Part shown: positions 38,275-51,389 of the stretch, piece after piece
Position numbering within the stretch: position 1 is the stretch's first letter
Layout: each line of letters begins with the position of its first letter
DNA from: Nymphaea colorata
Taxonomy: Eukaryota; Streptophyta; Magnoliopsida; Nymphaeales; Nymphaeaceae
Assembly (NCBI RefSeq): GCF_008831285.2
Contig: NC_045147.1
Coordinates: 6,912,334-6,976,333, forward strand
Length of the DNA: 64,000 nucleotides
Reading direction: 5' to 3'
Program-made: the position numbers and the translations under genes
Notes under the pieces: generated by a model
Seen by the model: the letters and a program-made list of their open reading frames with translations, nothing else
Told to the model about the DNA's origin: nothing
Databases searched by the model: none

Positions 38275-41200
38275 TAAATGTTTTTTTATTATAAAATCAG
38301 TCCATATAATGTCGTTGTCGCATTTAATTTTTTTCAGTGCTTATCACATCCTTGTAATCACAATTTTACTTTATTGTATCGTAAAACGAATCACACAGTT
38401 GCATTATCGCAAGTTTTTTTGTGTTTATTGTGTTCTTCTAAACCAGATTTTATTTAAGTGTATCATAAAATGAATCTTGCATCTTGCATTTAATTCTTTC
38501 AAGTGCTTAATGCATCCCAGTAAACATGATTTAATTTGAGTGCACCATAAAATGAATCTTGCATTTGCATTATCGCAATCTGCTTTGCCTGATTGCTTAT
38601 CGCCTCTTAGCAAATGCCTTTTTTAATGTAAAACGAGTTCATAGTGTTGTCACATTTAAATTTTTTGAGTGTCTATTATGTCCTTGTAAACACTATTTTA
38701 CTTGAGTGTATCGTAGAATGAGTCCTACAGTTGCTATATTACATTATTTTTTGTGTTGGTTAGGCCCTTGTAAACATTATTTTATTTGAGTATATCATAA
38801 AACAAATCCTGTAGTTGCCTTATCGAACTAATTTTTTTGACTGCTTTTCTGGCCTCTTAGTAAACCATGTCCTTGTAAACATTATTTTACTTGAGTGTAT
38901 CATAAAATGAATCCAGCTGTTGCATTTTTGCAATTTGTTTTGTCCGACTGCTTATCACCTCTTAGTAAATGTTTTTTTATCATAAAACCAGTACATACCA
39001 TGTCATTCTCGCATTTAATTTTTCTGAGTACTTATTGCGTCCATGTAAACATGATTTTACTTGAATCTATCGTAAAATGAATCATGCAGCTGCATTATCA
39101 TCTGATTTTTTGTTTTTATCACAACCTTGTAAACACGATTTAAGTTGGTGTGTCATAAAATGAATCATGCAATTGCATTATCTTAATCTGTTTTGTCTAA
39201 CTCATTATGCTTCTTAATAAACAACTTTTTATCGTAAAACCAGTTCATATAGTGTTATTGTTGCATTTAGTTTTTTCGAGTGCTTAATCTACTTATTGCT
39301 TCTTATTAAATGTCTTTTTATTGTAAAAGCATTCCATACAGTGTCATTGTCGCATTTAATTTTTTCGAGCACTTATCTCATGCTTGTAAACATGATTTTG
39401 CTTAAGTGTATCATAAAACAAATCCTCTAGTTATTATCATACAATTTTTTGTACTTATCCTGTACCTGTAAACTCGATTTTATTTTAGTGTACCATCAAA
39501 TGAATCATGCAGTTGTGTTATTGCATGATTTTTTGTCTGACAGCTTATCACCTCCTTGTAAATGTTTGTTTATCGTAAAAGCAGTCCATATAGAGTCCTT
39601 GTCACATTTAATTATTTTGAGTGCTTATCGCATCCTAGTAAACAAGATTTTATTTGAGTGTATCCAAGAATGAATCTAGCAGCTATGTTATCACGATCTA
39701 TTTTGTCTGACTGCTTATCACCTCTTAGTAAATGCTTTTAAACGTAAAACCACTCCATACAGTGTCATTGTCCTAATTAACTTTTTTAAACGTTTATCGT
39801 GTCCTTGTAAACATGATTTTACTTGAATGCATCATAAAATGAATGTTGTAGTTGCATTATCATATGATATTTTCTGTTATTACATCTTTGTAAACACGAT
39901 TTTATTTGAGTGTATCGTAACACGAATCCTGCAGTTGCTTATTGCAATCTGTTTTATACAGTAGCTTATTTTTCTTAGTAAATGTCTTTTTATCAAAAAA
40001 ACTAGTTTGTACAATGTCATTGTCGCATTTAATTGTTCTGAGTGTCATTGTGTCCTTGTAAACTCGATTTTACTTGAGTGTATTTTTAAACAAATTTTGT
40101 GCATGCATTATTGCATGATTTTTTGTGTTTATTGCATCCATGAAAATACAATTTTGTTTGATTGCGTCGTAAAACGAATCATGCAATTGCGTTATATGCA
40201 ATATGTTTCATTCAGCTGCTTATCACCACATAGCAACTACCTTTTATCATGAAACTAGTACATACATTGTCATTGTCATTGTCACACTTTTTGGAGTGCT
40301 TATCGCATCCTTGTAAAGCCGATTTTACTTGAGTGTGTCATAAAACGAATCCTGAAGCTACATTATTGCACAAGTTTTTGCATTTATCCCATCCTTGTAA
40401 GTACAATTTTGTTTGTGTATATCATAAAATGAATCATGTAGTTGCGTTATTGCAATTTGTTTTGTCTGACTACTTATCGCCTCTTAGTAAACAACTTTTT
40501 ATTGTGAAACCAGTCCATATTGTGTAGTTTTACATTTAATATTTTTGAGTGCTTTCATGTCCTTATAAACATGATTTTCCTATAGTGTCTCACAAAACGA
40601 ATCCTGCAGTTATGTTACTATAATCTTTTATGTCTCACAGCATGTCACCTTTTATTACATGCATTTTTGTCATAAAACTAATGCATATACTGTCAATGTC
40701 ACATTTAATTTCTCTGAGTGATTATTCTGTCGTTGTAAACATAATTTTATTTGAGTGTATCGTTAAATGAATCCTTCAGTTGCATTATTGCAATCTGTTT
40801 TGTTTGACAACTTATTGCTCTTAGTGAACACCTTTTTATCATAAAACCAATCCATAAAGTGTCATTGTCGGATTTAATTTTTTTCGAGTGTTTATTGCAT
40901 CATTATAAACACGATATTATTTGATTGTATCATAGAATGAATCTTGTAGTTACCTAATCATAGCCTCTTTTGTCCGACTACTTATTGCCTCTTAGTAAAT
41001 TCTTTTTTATCGTAAAACCAATCCATATTGTCGCATTTAATTTTTTAAAGTGTTTATCGTGTCCTTACATGATTTTAGTTGAGTGTATCATAAAACAAAT
41101 CATAAAGTTGAATTCCCTTAAAACATTTTGTGCTTATCATGTGCTTATAAACAAAATTTATTTGAGTGCATCGTAAAACAATTCCAGCATTTGATTTACT

Positions 41201-44200
41201 GCAATCTGTTTTGTCTGACAGTGTTTCACCTCTTAGTAAATGTCTTTTTTATCGTAGAAGTAGTTTAAATAGACCCGTTTTCACATTTAATTTTTGTGAG
41301 TGCTAATCGCTTCCTAGCAAACAAGATTTTATTTAATTGTATCCTAGAACGAAACTAGCAGTTGCTTTGTTGCAATTTGTTTTGTCTGAATTCTTATCGT
41401 ACGTTAGTAAGTGCCTTTTAAATGTAAAACCAGTCCATAAAGTGTCGTTGTTGCATTTAATTTTTTTTAGTGCTTATCTTATCCACATAAACACAATTGC
41501 ACTTAAATGTATCGTGAAACGAATGCTATCGTTGCATTATCATACGATTTTTTTTGTTTGTTGCATATTTATCAACACAATTTCATTTGAGTATATCGTT
41601 AAACAAATCTTATGGTTGTGTGGTCACAATCTATTTTGTTTGACTGCTTATCGACTCTTAGTAAAATCCTTTTATCAAAAGACTAGTCCATAGAATATTG
41701 TTGGAAGTTAATTTTTCTGAGTGTTGATCACGTCCTTGTAGACATGATTTTATTCTAATATATTGTAAAATGAATACTGCAGTTATGTAATCCCAATCTG
41801 TCTTGTATGACTACTTATCACCTCTTAGTAAACATCTTTTTATCATAAAACCAGTCCATACAATGTCGTTCCTGAATTTAATTTTTCTGTATGTAATTGT
41901 GTCATTGTAAACATGATTTTATTTGAGTGTATTATGAAACAAATCATGCAACTATGTTATCGCATGATTTTTTATTCTTATCGCATCCTTGTAAACACAA
42001 TTTTATTTGAGTGCACCGTAAAACAATTCTTGCATTTGTGTTACTGTAATATGTTATGTTTGACTGCTTATTGCCTTTTCGTAAAGGCCTTTTTAACGTA
42101 AAAACAGTTCATACATTGTCGTTCTCACATTTAATTTTTTCGAGCACTTATCACATTCTTGTAAACACAATTTTATTTTAAAGTATCATAAAACGATCCC
42201 AACAGTTGTATTATTGCAATTTGTTCTGTCTGACTGCTTATTGGCTCTTAGTGAAAGGGCTTTTTATCGTAAAACCAGTCTATACATTGTCATTGTAGCA
42301 TTTAATTTTTTGAGTGCTTATTATGTCTTTGTAAACATGATTTTATTTGAGTGTATCATAAAACAAATCTTATAGTTGTGTAATTGCAATCTATCTTGTC
42401 TGACTGCTTATTGCCTCTTAGTAAATGTCTTTTTATCATAGAACCATTCCATATAGTATCATTTTCGCATTTATTTTTTCTAAGTGTTTTATTGCATCCT
42501 TGAAGACACTATTTATTTGAATGTATCGTAAAACGAATCCTGCAATTGTGTTATCAAAATATATTTTGTTTGATTGCTTATCTCCTCTTAGTAAACACAT
42601 TTTTATCATAAAACCAGTTCATATAGTTTCGCTCTCACATTTAATTTTTTAGAGTGCTTCTTGCATCCTTAGAAACATGATTTTATTTGAGTGTACTATA
42701 AAATGAATCCTACTATTGCATTATCGCAGTTTGTTTTGTCTGACTTTTTATTGCCTCTTACTAATTCCTCTTTATTGTAAAACCAGTCCATATAGTGTCA
42801 TTGTCACACTTAATTTTTCTAAGTGCTTATCTCATCCATGTGAACACAATTGTTTTTTAATGCATTGTTTTCACATTTAATTTTTCTGACTGCTTATCAC
42901 ATCTTAGTAAACATCTTTTTATTATAAAACTAGCCTCTATAGTATCGTTATCATATTAATTTTTATCAAGTACTTATTGCATCCTTGTAAACATGATTTT
43001 ATTTTAGTATATCATAAAATGAATCCTGCCTTTGCGATATTGTAATCTGTTTTGTCGGTTTGAGTGTATCATAAAACAAATCTTGTAGTTGTGTCATCAC
43101 ATGATTTTTTGTTATTATCATGTCCTTGTAAACACAATTTTTTTTTAGTGTACCGTAAAATGAATCCTGCATTGCATTTGTGTTATTGCAATCTCTTTTA
43201 TTTGACTACTAATTGCCTCTTATTAAATCATTTTTTATCATAAAAGCAATCCATACAATATCATTGTCGCATTTAATCTTTTTGAATGTTCATCGCATCC
43301 TTGTAAAACACGATTTTACTTGAGTGTATCATAAAACATGGTTTTACTTGTGTTATTGCACAATTTTTATGTTTATCGCATGCTTGTAAACACAATTTTA
43401 TTTGAGTGTATCGCCAATCCTACCATTGTGTTATTGCATGATTTTTTGTCTGACAGCTTATCATCTCCTTGTGAACACCTTTTTATCGTAAAAGTAGTCC
43501 ATAAAGACTCCTTGTCACATTTAATTTTTTCAAGTCCTTATCACATCCTAGCAAACAAGATTTTATTTGAGTGTATCCTAGAGCGAATATTGTAGTTGTG
43601 TTATTGCAATCTATTTTATATGGTTGTTTATTGTCTCTTAGTAAATACCTTTTTAACTTAAAACCAGTCCATATAGTAACGTTGTCTTATTTAATTTTTT
43701 TTGAGTACTTATTGCATCCTTGTAAACAAGATTTTACTTGAGTGTATTATAAAATGAATGATGCAGTCATGTTATCATATGATTTTTTGTGCTTATCGCG
43801 TCTTTGTAAACACAATTTTATTTGAGTGTATCGTAAAACAAATACTGTAGTTTTGTTATTGCAATCTATTTTGGACATCAGCTTATCTTCTCTTAATAAA
43901 TGACTTTTTATAATAAAACTAGTCCATTGGGTCCTTGTAAACATGATTTTACTTGAGTGTATTGTAAAACAAATCCTGCAGCTGTGTTATCACATGATTT
44001 TTTGTGCTTATGGAGTCTTGCAGTTGTGTTATCGCAATTTGTTTTCTTCGATTGTTTATCATCTCATAGCAACTACCTTTTATCGTAAAATAAGTCCATA
44101 CAGTGTCATTGTTGCATTTTTTTAGCGCTTATCGCATGCTTGCAAACATAATTTTACATGAGTGTATTGTTTAATTTTTTTGAGTACTTATTGCATCCTT

Positions 44201-45940
44201 GTAAACAAGATTTTACTTGAGTGTATTATAAAATGAATGATGCAGTCATGTTATCATATAATTTTTTGTGCTTATCGCGTCTTTGTAAACACAATTTATT
44301 TGAGTGTATCGTAAAACAAATACTGTAGTTTTGTTATTGCAATCTATTTTGGACATCAGCTTATCTTCTCTTAATAAATAACTTTTTATAATAAAACTAG
44401 TCCATTGGGTACTTGTAAACATGATTTTACTTGAGTGTATTGTAAAACAAATCCTGCAGCTATGTTATCACATGATTTTTTGTGCTTATGGAGTCTTGCA
44501 GTTGTGTTATCGCAATTTGTTTTCTTCGATTGTTTATCATCTCATAGCAACTACCTTTTATCGTAAAATAAGTCCATACAGTGTCATTGTTGCATTTTTT
44601 TTAGCGCTTATCGCATGCTTGCAAACATAATTTTACATGAGTGTATTGTAAAATGAATCCCGCAGTTTCTTTATTGCATGATTTTTTGAATTTATCATTT
44701 CCTTCTAAATACAATTTTGTTTGTGTGTATCATAAAAAGAAATCCTATAGTTGTGTTATTGCAATTTGTTTTGTACGGCTGCGTATCGTCTCTTAGTGAA
44801 CAATTTTTCTTTGTAAAAATGAGTCCTATAGTGTCATTGTCGCATTTCATGTCCTTGTAAACGAGGTTTTTGTGCTTTTCATGTCCTTATAAACAAGGTT
44901 TTATTAGTGTGTATTGTAAAACGAGTCCTCTAGTTACATATCGCAATCTGTTTTGTGCAACCACATATCACCTTTTAGTAATTGCATTTTAGTGTAAGAC
45001 CAATGCGAACAGTGTCATCATATCATTTAAGTGTATCATTGAACGAATCTTGCAGTTGTATTATCGCAATCTATTTTGACCGACAACTTATTGCTTCTGA
45101 GTACACTTCTTTTCACTCTAAAAACAGTCAATATAGTGTCATTGTCACATTTAATTTTCACTGGTGCTTATTGCATCCTTGTAAACATGATATTATTTGA
45201 GTGTATCGTAAAACAAATTCTGCAATTGCATAATCACAATTAGTTTTGTCTGATTGCTTATTGTCTCTTAGTAAATGCTTTTTTATCATAAAACCCAGTC
45301 ATAAAATGTTGTTGTCCCATTTAAGTTTTTTGAGTGTTGATTACATCCTTGTAAACAAGATTTTATTTGTGCTTATTGTGTGCTTCAAAACACGATTTTG
45401 CTTGAGTGTATCGTGAAACAAATCATGCATTTGCATCATCACACGATTTTTTGTCTGACAGTTTATCATCTCCTAGTAAATGCCTTTTTATCGTAAAAGA
45501 AGTCCATACAGAGTCATTGTCACATTTACTTTTTCCAAGTGCACATTGCATCCTAGTTAACAAGATTTTATTTGAGTGTATTCTATAATGAATCAGGCAG
45601 TTGCATTATTGCAATCTGTTTTGTCTGACTGTGTATACTTATCAGTAAGTGGCTTTTTAATATAAAACCAGTCCATATAAGGTCATCACATTTAATTTTT
45701 TAAGTACTTATGGCATCCTTGTAAACATGATTTTACTTGATTGTATCGTGAAACCAATGCTGCATCTGCATTATCGAACGATTTTTTGTGAGTGTATCGT
45801 TAAACGAATCATGCAGCCATGTTATCACAATTTATTTTGTCTAATTGTTTATCGGCTCTTAGGAAACACATTGTTATCGTAAAATTAGTCCATATTGTCA
45901 TTGTCGCATAGAATTTTTTCGACTGTAGATCACATCCTTG
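38275..45940 (+). repeat. ~167 bp satellite-like array, block 2 (plus orientation)
   Basis: The same unit as block 1 but on the opposite strand; about 45 units. The switch lies in the AT-rich junction at about 38265-38290, where one unit breaks off after a TACACACATGTAAAATT-type stretch and the next starts at a TTTTTATTATAAAATCAGTCC-like position. It contains a very recent 479 bp duplication (43691-44648). Confidence 0.92.
43691..44648 (+). repeat. Recent 479 bp tandem duplication inside the array
   Basis: 43691-44169 and 44170-44648 are nearly identical: a handful of substitutions and a few one-base indels. Neighbouring array units differ at a large fraction of positions. The duplicated piece spans several half-units, so it is a higher-order event that copied a block rather than one monomer. 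Confidence 0.92.
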
Positions 45941-47522
45941 TATGGACTAGTTTTATGATACACTCAATTAAGATCGTGTTTACAAGGATGTGATAAGCAC
46001 TACAAAAAATTAAATGCTACAATGACATTGTATGGACTGGTTTGACGATAAAAGGAGGTCTGGAAAGATGCAATAAGTAGTTAGATAAAACAGATTGTGA
46101 TAACACAACTACAGGATTCATTTTTTGATGTACTCAAATAAAATCATGCTTACAAGGATGCGATTTTTTACTTAGAAAAATTAAATGCGACGAAATGGTG
46201 TTTACTAAGTGGTAATAAGTGGTCAAACAAAATAGATCACGATAATGCAAATGAGGGATTTGCTTCACGATACACTCAAATAGAATCATGTTTACAAGGA
46301 TGCGATAAGCACAAAAGCATATTACAATAATGCAAATACACCATTCATTTTATGATTCACTCATATAAAATCGTATTTACAAGGACGTCATAAGCACTCA
46401 GAAAAATTAAATGCAACAACAAGATAGTATGGACTGGTTTTATGATAAAATGGTGTTTACTAAGTAAAAATAAGGAGTCGAACTAAAGAGATTGCAATAA
46501 CGCAACTGCTGGATTCATTTTATGATACTCTAAAATGAAATCGTGTTTACGAGGATGTGATAAGTACTCAAATGATGATAAAGGTGTTCAGTAAAAGGCG
46601 ATAAGTAGTTAGACAAAATAGATTGCAATTACGCCACCGCATGATTTTTGCGACACACTCAAATAAAATCATGTTTATAAAGATGTAATAAGCACTCAAA
46701 AAAAAATGATGCGACAATGACAATATATGGACTAGTTTTACGATAAAAAAATATTTACCATGAGGCAATAAGCAGTCAAACAAAAAATCATGTGATAATG
46801 CAGCTTTAGGATTCATTTTACAATACATTCACATAAAATCATATTTAAAGGATGCGATAAGCACAAAAAAATTATGCGATAATGCAACTCTATGATTTGT
46901 TTTTTGCGATACATTCATGTAAAATTGTGTTTACAACGACGTGATAAGCACTAAAAAAATTAAGTATGACAACAACATTGTATGGCATAGTTTTATGACA
47001 AAAGTCATTTACTAAGAGGTAGTAAGCAGTTGGACAAAGCATATTACAACAATGCAACTAGATGATTCATTTTATGATACAATCAAATAAAATTGTGTTT
47101 AGAAGGAATACATAAGCACTCAAAATATTTAAATGCAACAATGACACTATATGGACTAGTTTTATGATAAAAAGTTGTTTACTAAGAGGTGTTATGTGGT
47201 TAGATAAAACAAATTGCGATTATGAACTATAGGATTTGTTTTATGATATACTCAAATAAAATTATGTTTAGAAGGATACTATAACCACTTGAAAAAATTA
47301 AATGTGATGACGACACTATATGGACTGGTTTTATGACAAGAAGATATTAAATAAGAGATAATAAGTAGTCGAACAAAACAGATTGCGATAGCACAACTAT
47401 AGGATTCATTGTATAATACACTCAAGTTAAATGTGACAAGCTCTCGAAAAAAGTTAAATGCAACAATAACATTGTATGGGCAGGTTTTATGATAAAAAGG
47501 CATTTACGTTAAGACAATAAGC
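45941..47522 (-). repeat. ~167 bp satellite-like array, block 3 (minus orientation)
   Basis: Nine to ten units in the block 1 orientation. The left junction reads CACATCCTTGTA then TGGACTAGTTTTATGATA, so plus-strand units run straight into minus-strand units. Confidence 0.9.
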
Positions 47523-48340
47523 TCTTGTAAACAAGATTTTATTTTAATATATCACAATATGATAGTTGTGCTATTACATTCTGTTTTGTTTAACTACTTA
47601 TCTTCTCTAAGTAAATGTTTTTTTATCGTAAAACCAGTCCATATAGTGTCATAGTCGCATTTAATTTTTTTGAGTACTTATCACATCATTGCAAACAAGA
47701 TTTTATTCGAGTATATCCTAAAATGAATCCTGCAGTTGAATCATCATATGATTTTTACTTATCGCCCCTTAGTAAATACCTTTTTTATCGCAAAACCAAT
47801 CCCTAGAATGTTGTAATGGCATTTAATTTCTCTGAATGTTTATCACATCCTTGTACACATGATTTTACTTGAGTGTATTGTAAAAATGAACCCCACAGTT
47901 GCGTTGTTGTATTAGTTTTTGTACTTATTGTGTTTTTGCAAACGCAATTTTATTAGAGTGTATCATAAAATGAAACCTGCAGTTGCATTATCGCAAACTG
48001 TTTTGTCTGGCTGCTTATCGTCGCTTTGTAAATGCCTTTTTATTGCAAAACCAGTCCATAGAGTGTCGTTGTCCTATTTAACTTTTCTATGTTCTTAGTG
48101 CATCCTTGTAAAGACGATTTTACTTGAGTGTATCGTAAAATGAATCTTGCAGCTGCATTATCACATAATTTTTTGTGTTTTTCGTCCCCATTATTTTATT
48201 TGAGTGTATCATAAAATGTATCCTGCAATTGTGCTACCGCAATCTATTTTGTCTTACTGCTATCACCTCTTAGTAAAAGATTTTTCGTTATAAAACTAGT
48301 CAATACAGCATCTTTGTACATTTAATTTTTTGAGTGCTTT
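47523..48340 (+). repeat. ~167 bp satellite-like array, block 4 (plus orientation)
   Basis: About five units in the block 2 orientation. The left junction is AGACAATAAGCT then CTTGTAAACAAGATTTT. The array ends after TTTAATTTTTTGAGTGCTTT at about 48340. Confidence 0.9.
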
Positions 48341-48378
48341 CCCATGTATTCAAATAATTTTTCTCTTGCACTATATAC

Positions 48379-48432
48379 ATACATGTGTGTGTGTGTGTGT
48401 GTGTGTGGGTGTGGGTGCGGGTGTGGGTGTGG
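48379..48432 (+). repeat. (GT)n and GTGGGT minisatellite
   Basis: A TG dinucleotide run grades into GTGTGGGTGTGGGTGCGGG-type hexamers. Confidence 0.9.
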
Positions 48433-48731
48433 GAACAATCGGGTACCATTCCTAAAAGTTATTGCATGAAGTATTAGGAATGGCCATTCCTACATGCATA
48501 TTAGAATATAATTACAAATTTAACTTTTATGAACACAGATAGAAAGCTGGTCCATATGCATCATTGGGAACCTTCGCAACCGGTCCTAAAAGTAATTATG
48601 AACTCCACTTTTAGGAACACATTAGGAACGACCACCTGACCATTCCCAATTACTTTTAGGAACGGCCCCTATACTTTTAGGAATGGTTTGCAGTCGTTCC
48701 TAAAAGTGCTATTTGTTGTTGTGAATGGAGG
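48433..48731. mobile_element. TIR-transposon terminal region (CACTA-like), fragment
   Basis: Six or more copies of CCTAAAAGT or its complement ACTTTTAGGAAC occur in both orientations, typical of subterminal repeats. The right end, read on the minus strand, is CACAACAACAAATAGCACTT, close to the CACTACAACAAA-type end of plant CACTA elements. No transposase. The left end is unclear. Confidence 0.5.
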
Positions 48732-49019
48732 AAAAAAGAAAAAAATGGTCAATGTTTGAAGTATTAAGTCATGAACTTCTCTGATGCCAAAAAAACTGTT
48801 AAAGAAAGTTGCCTATTTCTGACAAAGTTATGTTTTTTCTTAGTAGATGAATGTCTGGCAAAAAAAAAAATCCACGTTTCTCTGATGTTTTGCCCAAACA
48901 TCAGTAAGCACAAGTATGAGAATGAATCTCTACTAACCCCTGTGTTGAAAAGTCAGTGAAGAGAGCATAGACAAAGCACCATTCTGTTCTAACATATATG
49001 GAGAGTGTCAATTAAGACA

Positions 49020-49510
49020 GGGTTTCTCTAACGAGGTCTTCACATTGGAAATGAGCCCCAAAATAGAGCACCTTTACCAATGTGGTGCTTGCAGATTAGT
49101 AAAAACTTGTTTTCTATGGCAAATAGAAAGCTTGCATCAATGGAGAATAGCTCTATAATGACTTCTAGACACCAACATGGGTAAAGGGCCCGTTGATGCA
49201 CCCTCTCTACATTTGTCAAGGAACGTCTGGAGCAATGCATCGAAGACCACATTTTACTAACATATTCTCCTTAACACTGGTAAAGGTCAGCAATACCTGA
49301 CCTGTTGGCACAAATGCATCAATGGAGAATGGATCTATACTGACGTCTGGACACTAACGTCAGTGAAGGGCCACTGATGGCACCGTGTCTCCTGATGTGT
49401 GCCAGAGAACATCCACAAAAACTTGTTTTCTCTGGTGCATGGTGGAACATGTCATTAGCGACCACATCTTTACTGGTGTATCCTTCCTAACATCAGTAAA
49501 GGTCATTAAC
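49020..49510. repeat. Diverged ~182 bp tandem repeat, transposon-like
   Basis: Two units begin GCATCAATGGAGAAT at 49134 and 49316 and share TGGTAAAGG/CAGTAAAGG motifs and a GACCACAT(C)TTTACT segment. A third partial match (AAAAACTTGTTTTCT) lies at about 49103 and 49408. Repeated ACTGGTAAAGG-type motifs suggest the subterminal part of another TIR transposon. No open frame of note. Confidence 0.55.
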
Positions 49511-50919
49511 TACTCACACATTGAGTTACGCGTGTCAGCTCCTCTTTTATAGTATCATGATAAAGATAATGACGGCAACAAATAAGGAAAGATAATGATA
49601 AGGGACAACAGATGAGGCAACAAGCGGTTGTGGATTGTGATAATCGTTCTCCACTTAAAACCATGCAAATGGAAAGGAATCTTCTCTTATCAAAATGTAA
49701 ACATCTTTAAAACTAATAGAAACTTCACATGATGAATTTTGAATGTATGAGGCATCAGGGATGTAGGGATATCAACAGATTATGGTTGAACTAGATGTAC
49801 TATAAGCATATATGCTTTTCCGGATATTCACATATTCGCATTCGAATTTGAATTCGAAGGTAAATGAAGAAAAGTCATATCAGAATCTGGATTTGAAATG
49901 TGATTTCATAATTTGAATCAGATTAGAATCATAATATTGGAATTCACATCTAAATCTGAATAAGAATTTTAAACCTAATCTGGCTAGCCTTCAAAATGTA
50001 AGGGCATTGGATATAGGATATTTATTAAAAACTAAATCTAATCCAATAGATGTCATTCCCATCCAATTTTTTAATCAGATATTAAATTTTTTTTTTCATA
50101 TCTGATTTTTTTTTTTTTTGGGAACAGTTGAGTTGGATATCTAATCCAAATCGAAAATGTTGACATCCTTGTATGGATGTAGGTGATACAACATTAAAAG
50201 CATTTCCATACGGTTTGGTCGTGCATTTAGTTTTTTTTTTTTTATCTATGTTAGCTTTTATCACTCCTTTGATAATTTGTTCCTTAATGATGGCATCTTC
50301 ACGTGGAACATTCATCTTTCACATGAGGTTGAGCAAAACAGTGTCATAAGCAAAACTTGGGTTAGCTCCTTACATCTGTGTCTACCCTTTCAAGTAGGGT
50401 AGAGTTAGAAATTTTTCATAACGGTGGTTGAATTAATGTTTCTAAATCTTGACACAGGCTAAAATATCATTTTTAAAATTTTTTATATAGGACAAGTGAA
50501 AAATTCCAAAATTTACATGTAACTGGCGTAGGGCCCCTGCGGACCACTCCTTGGCTCCACCTCTGCTTTCAAGGAGATCAATGGATAGTGGGGGTAAAGA
50601 TGGCTGGGAAGAAAAAGTGGCACTTGGAGGCACAAGAGAGAGATTTATATTTACTGGACATTTAACAGTTACTATTGAGAGGCGGTCATTTGTGAATTCA
50701 TTTGTTGATTAGGCACTGACATGTTAGTTTTCAAAAGTTGAGCAGTATTTTGTAAATTTGTCAATAGTAGGTTAGTGATTTGTAGTTTTTGCTTAGGTTA
50801 TTAGGTTGCCGTGTCCCTTTATAATGATTTTGTGTCAAGTCCAGTGGAGGTTAAGGACATTCTTACATTTGATTCATTTTATTCATGTTCTAGAACTGTT
50901 GAGCTTATATTCGATGGGA

Positions 50920-50985
<66 letters not shown>

Positions 50986-51389
50986 TAAAACACCTAGGTC
51001 TTGCATAATTAATTTAATGTAGGTGTATATATAATCTCTAGGCTAAAGCTAAATTATGTGAAATAAGTTTACTTGTTTTATTTCAGGCTTTGTGCTCATC
51101 TACGAGGCTCGGAATAGGACAAATTGAAGATTAAAATCCTTGGAGACTTGTTTAGAACTGTTTGCATTTAGCATTATATTAATTAGTGCAATTTCTTTTC
51201 TCGCACTAACATTGTTTTATTGTTTTTTTTTATCAGTTCACTGCACAACGGTGAAATCTGGCGCCCCGGAGAATGCGCACAACAGGAAGCGCCGGAGGGG
51301 CAAAATTTGGGAAACGGACCTTCTTTAGAGCGCGGGAGATTTGAAATGAAGTAATAAAAAGGACGACGGCGACCATTTTGTCCCTTCAC
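49511..51389. other. Intergenic DNA upstream of WEE1
   Basis: AT-rich, without recognised genes. It holds the (TA)n run at 50923-50981 and probably the WEE1 promoter in its last few hundred bases. At 51257 TCTGGCGC is one base off the plant E2F site consensus TTTSSCGC; this is suggestive only. Confidence 0.5.
50923..50981. repeat. (TA)n microsatellite
   Basis: Twenty-nine uninterrupted TA units about 470 bp upstream of the WEE1 start codon. Confidence 0.95.

Noticed and set aside
32503-48340. Many 60-130 codon open frames with recurring peptides such as AYRLLVN and AYRILVN, resembling a repetitive membrane protein family
   Set aside because: The frames follow the DNA repeat, appear on whichever strand carries the unit sense, are broken by frequent stops and indels, and have no start context. 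They are by-products of the satellite.
32503-48340. CRISPR-like or prokaryotic repeat array
   Set aside because: Units are diverged, contiguous, without unique spacers, and lie in a plant nuclear context.
50806-51008. Open frames rich in Tyr-Ile repeats
   Set aside because: Direct translation of the (TA)n microsatellite.
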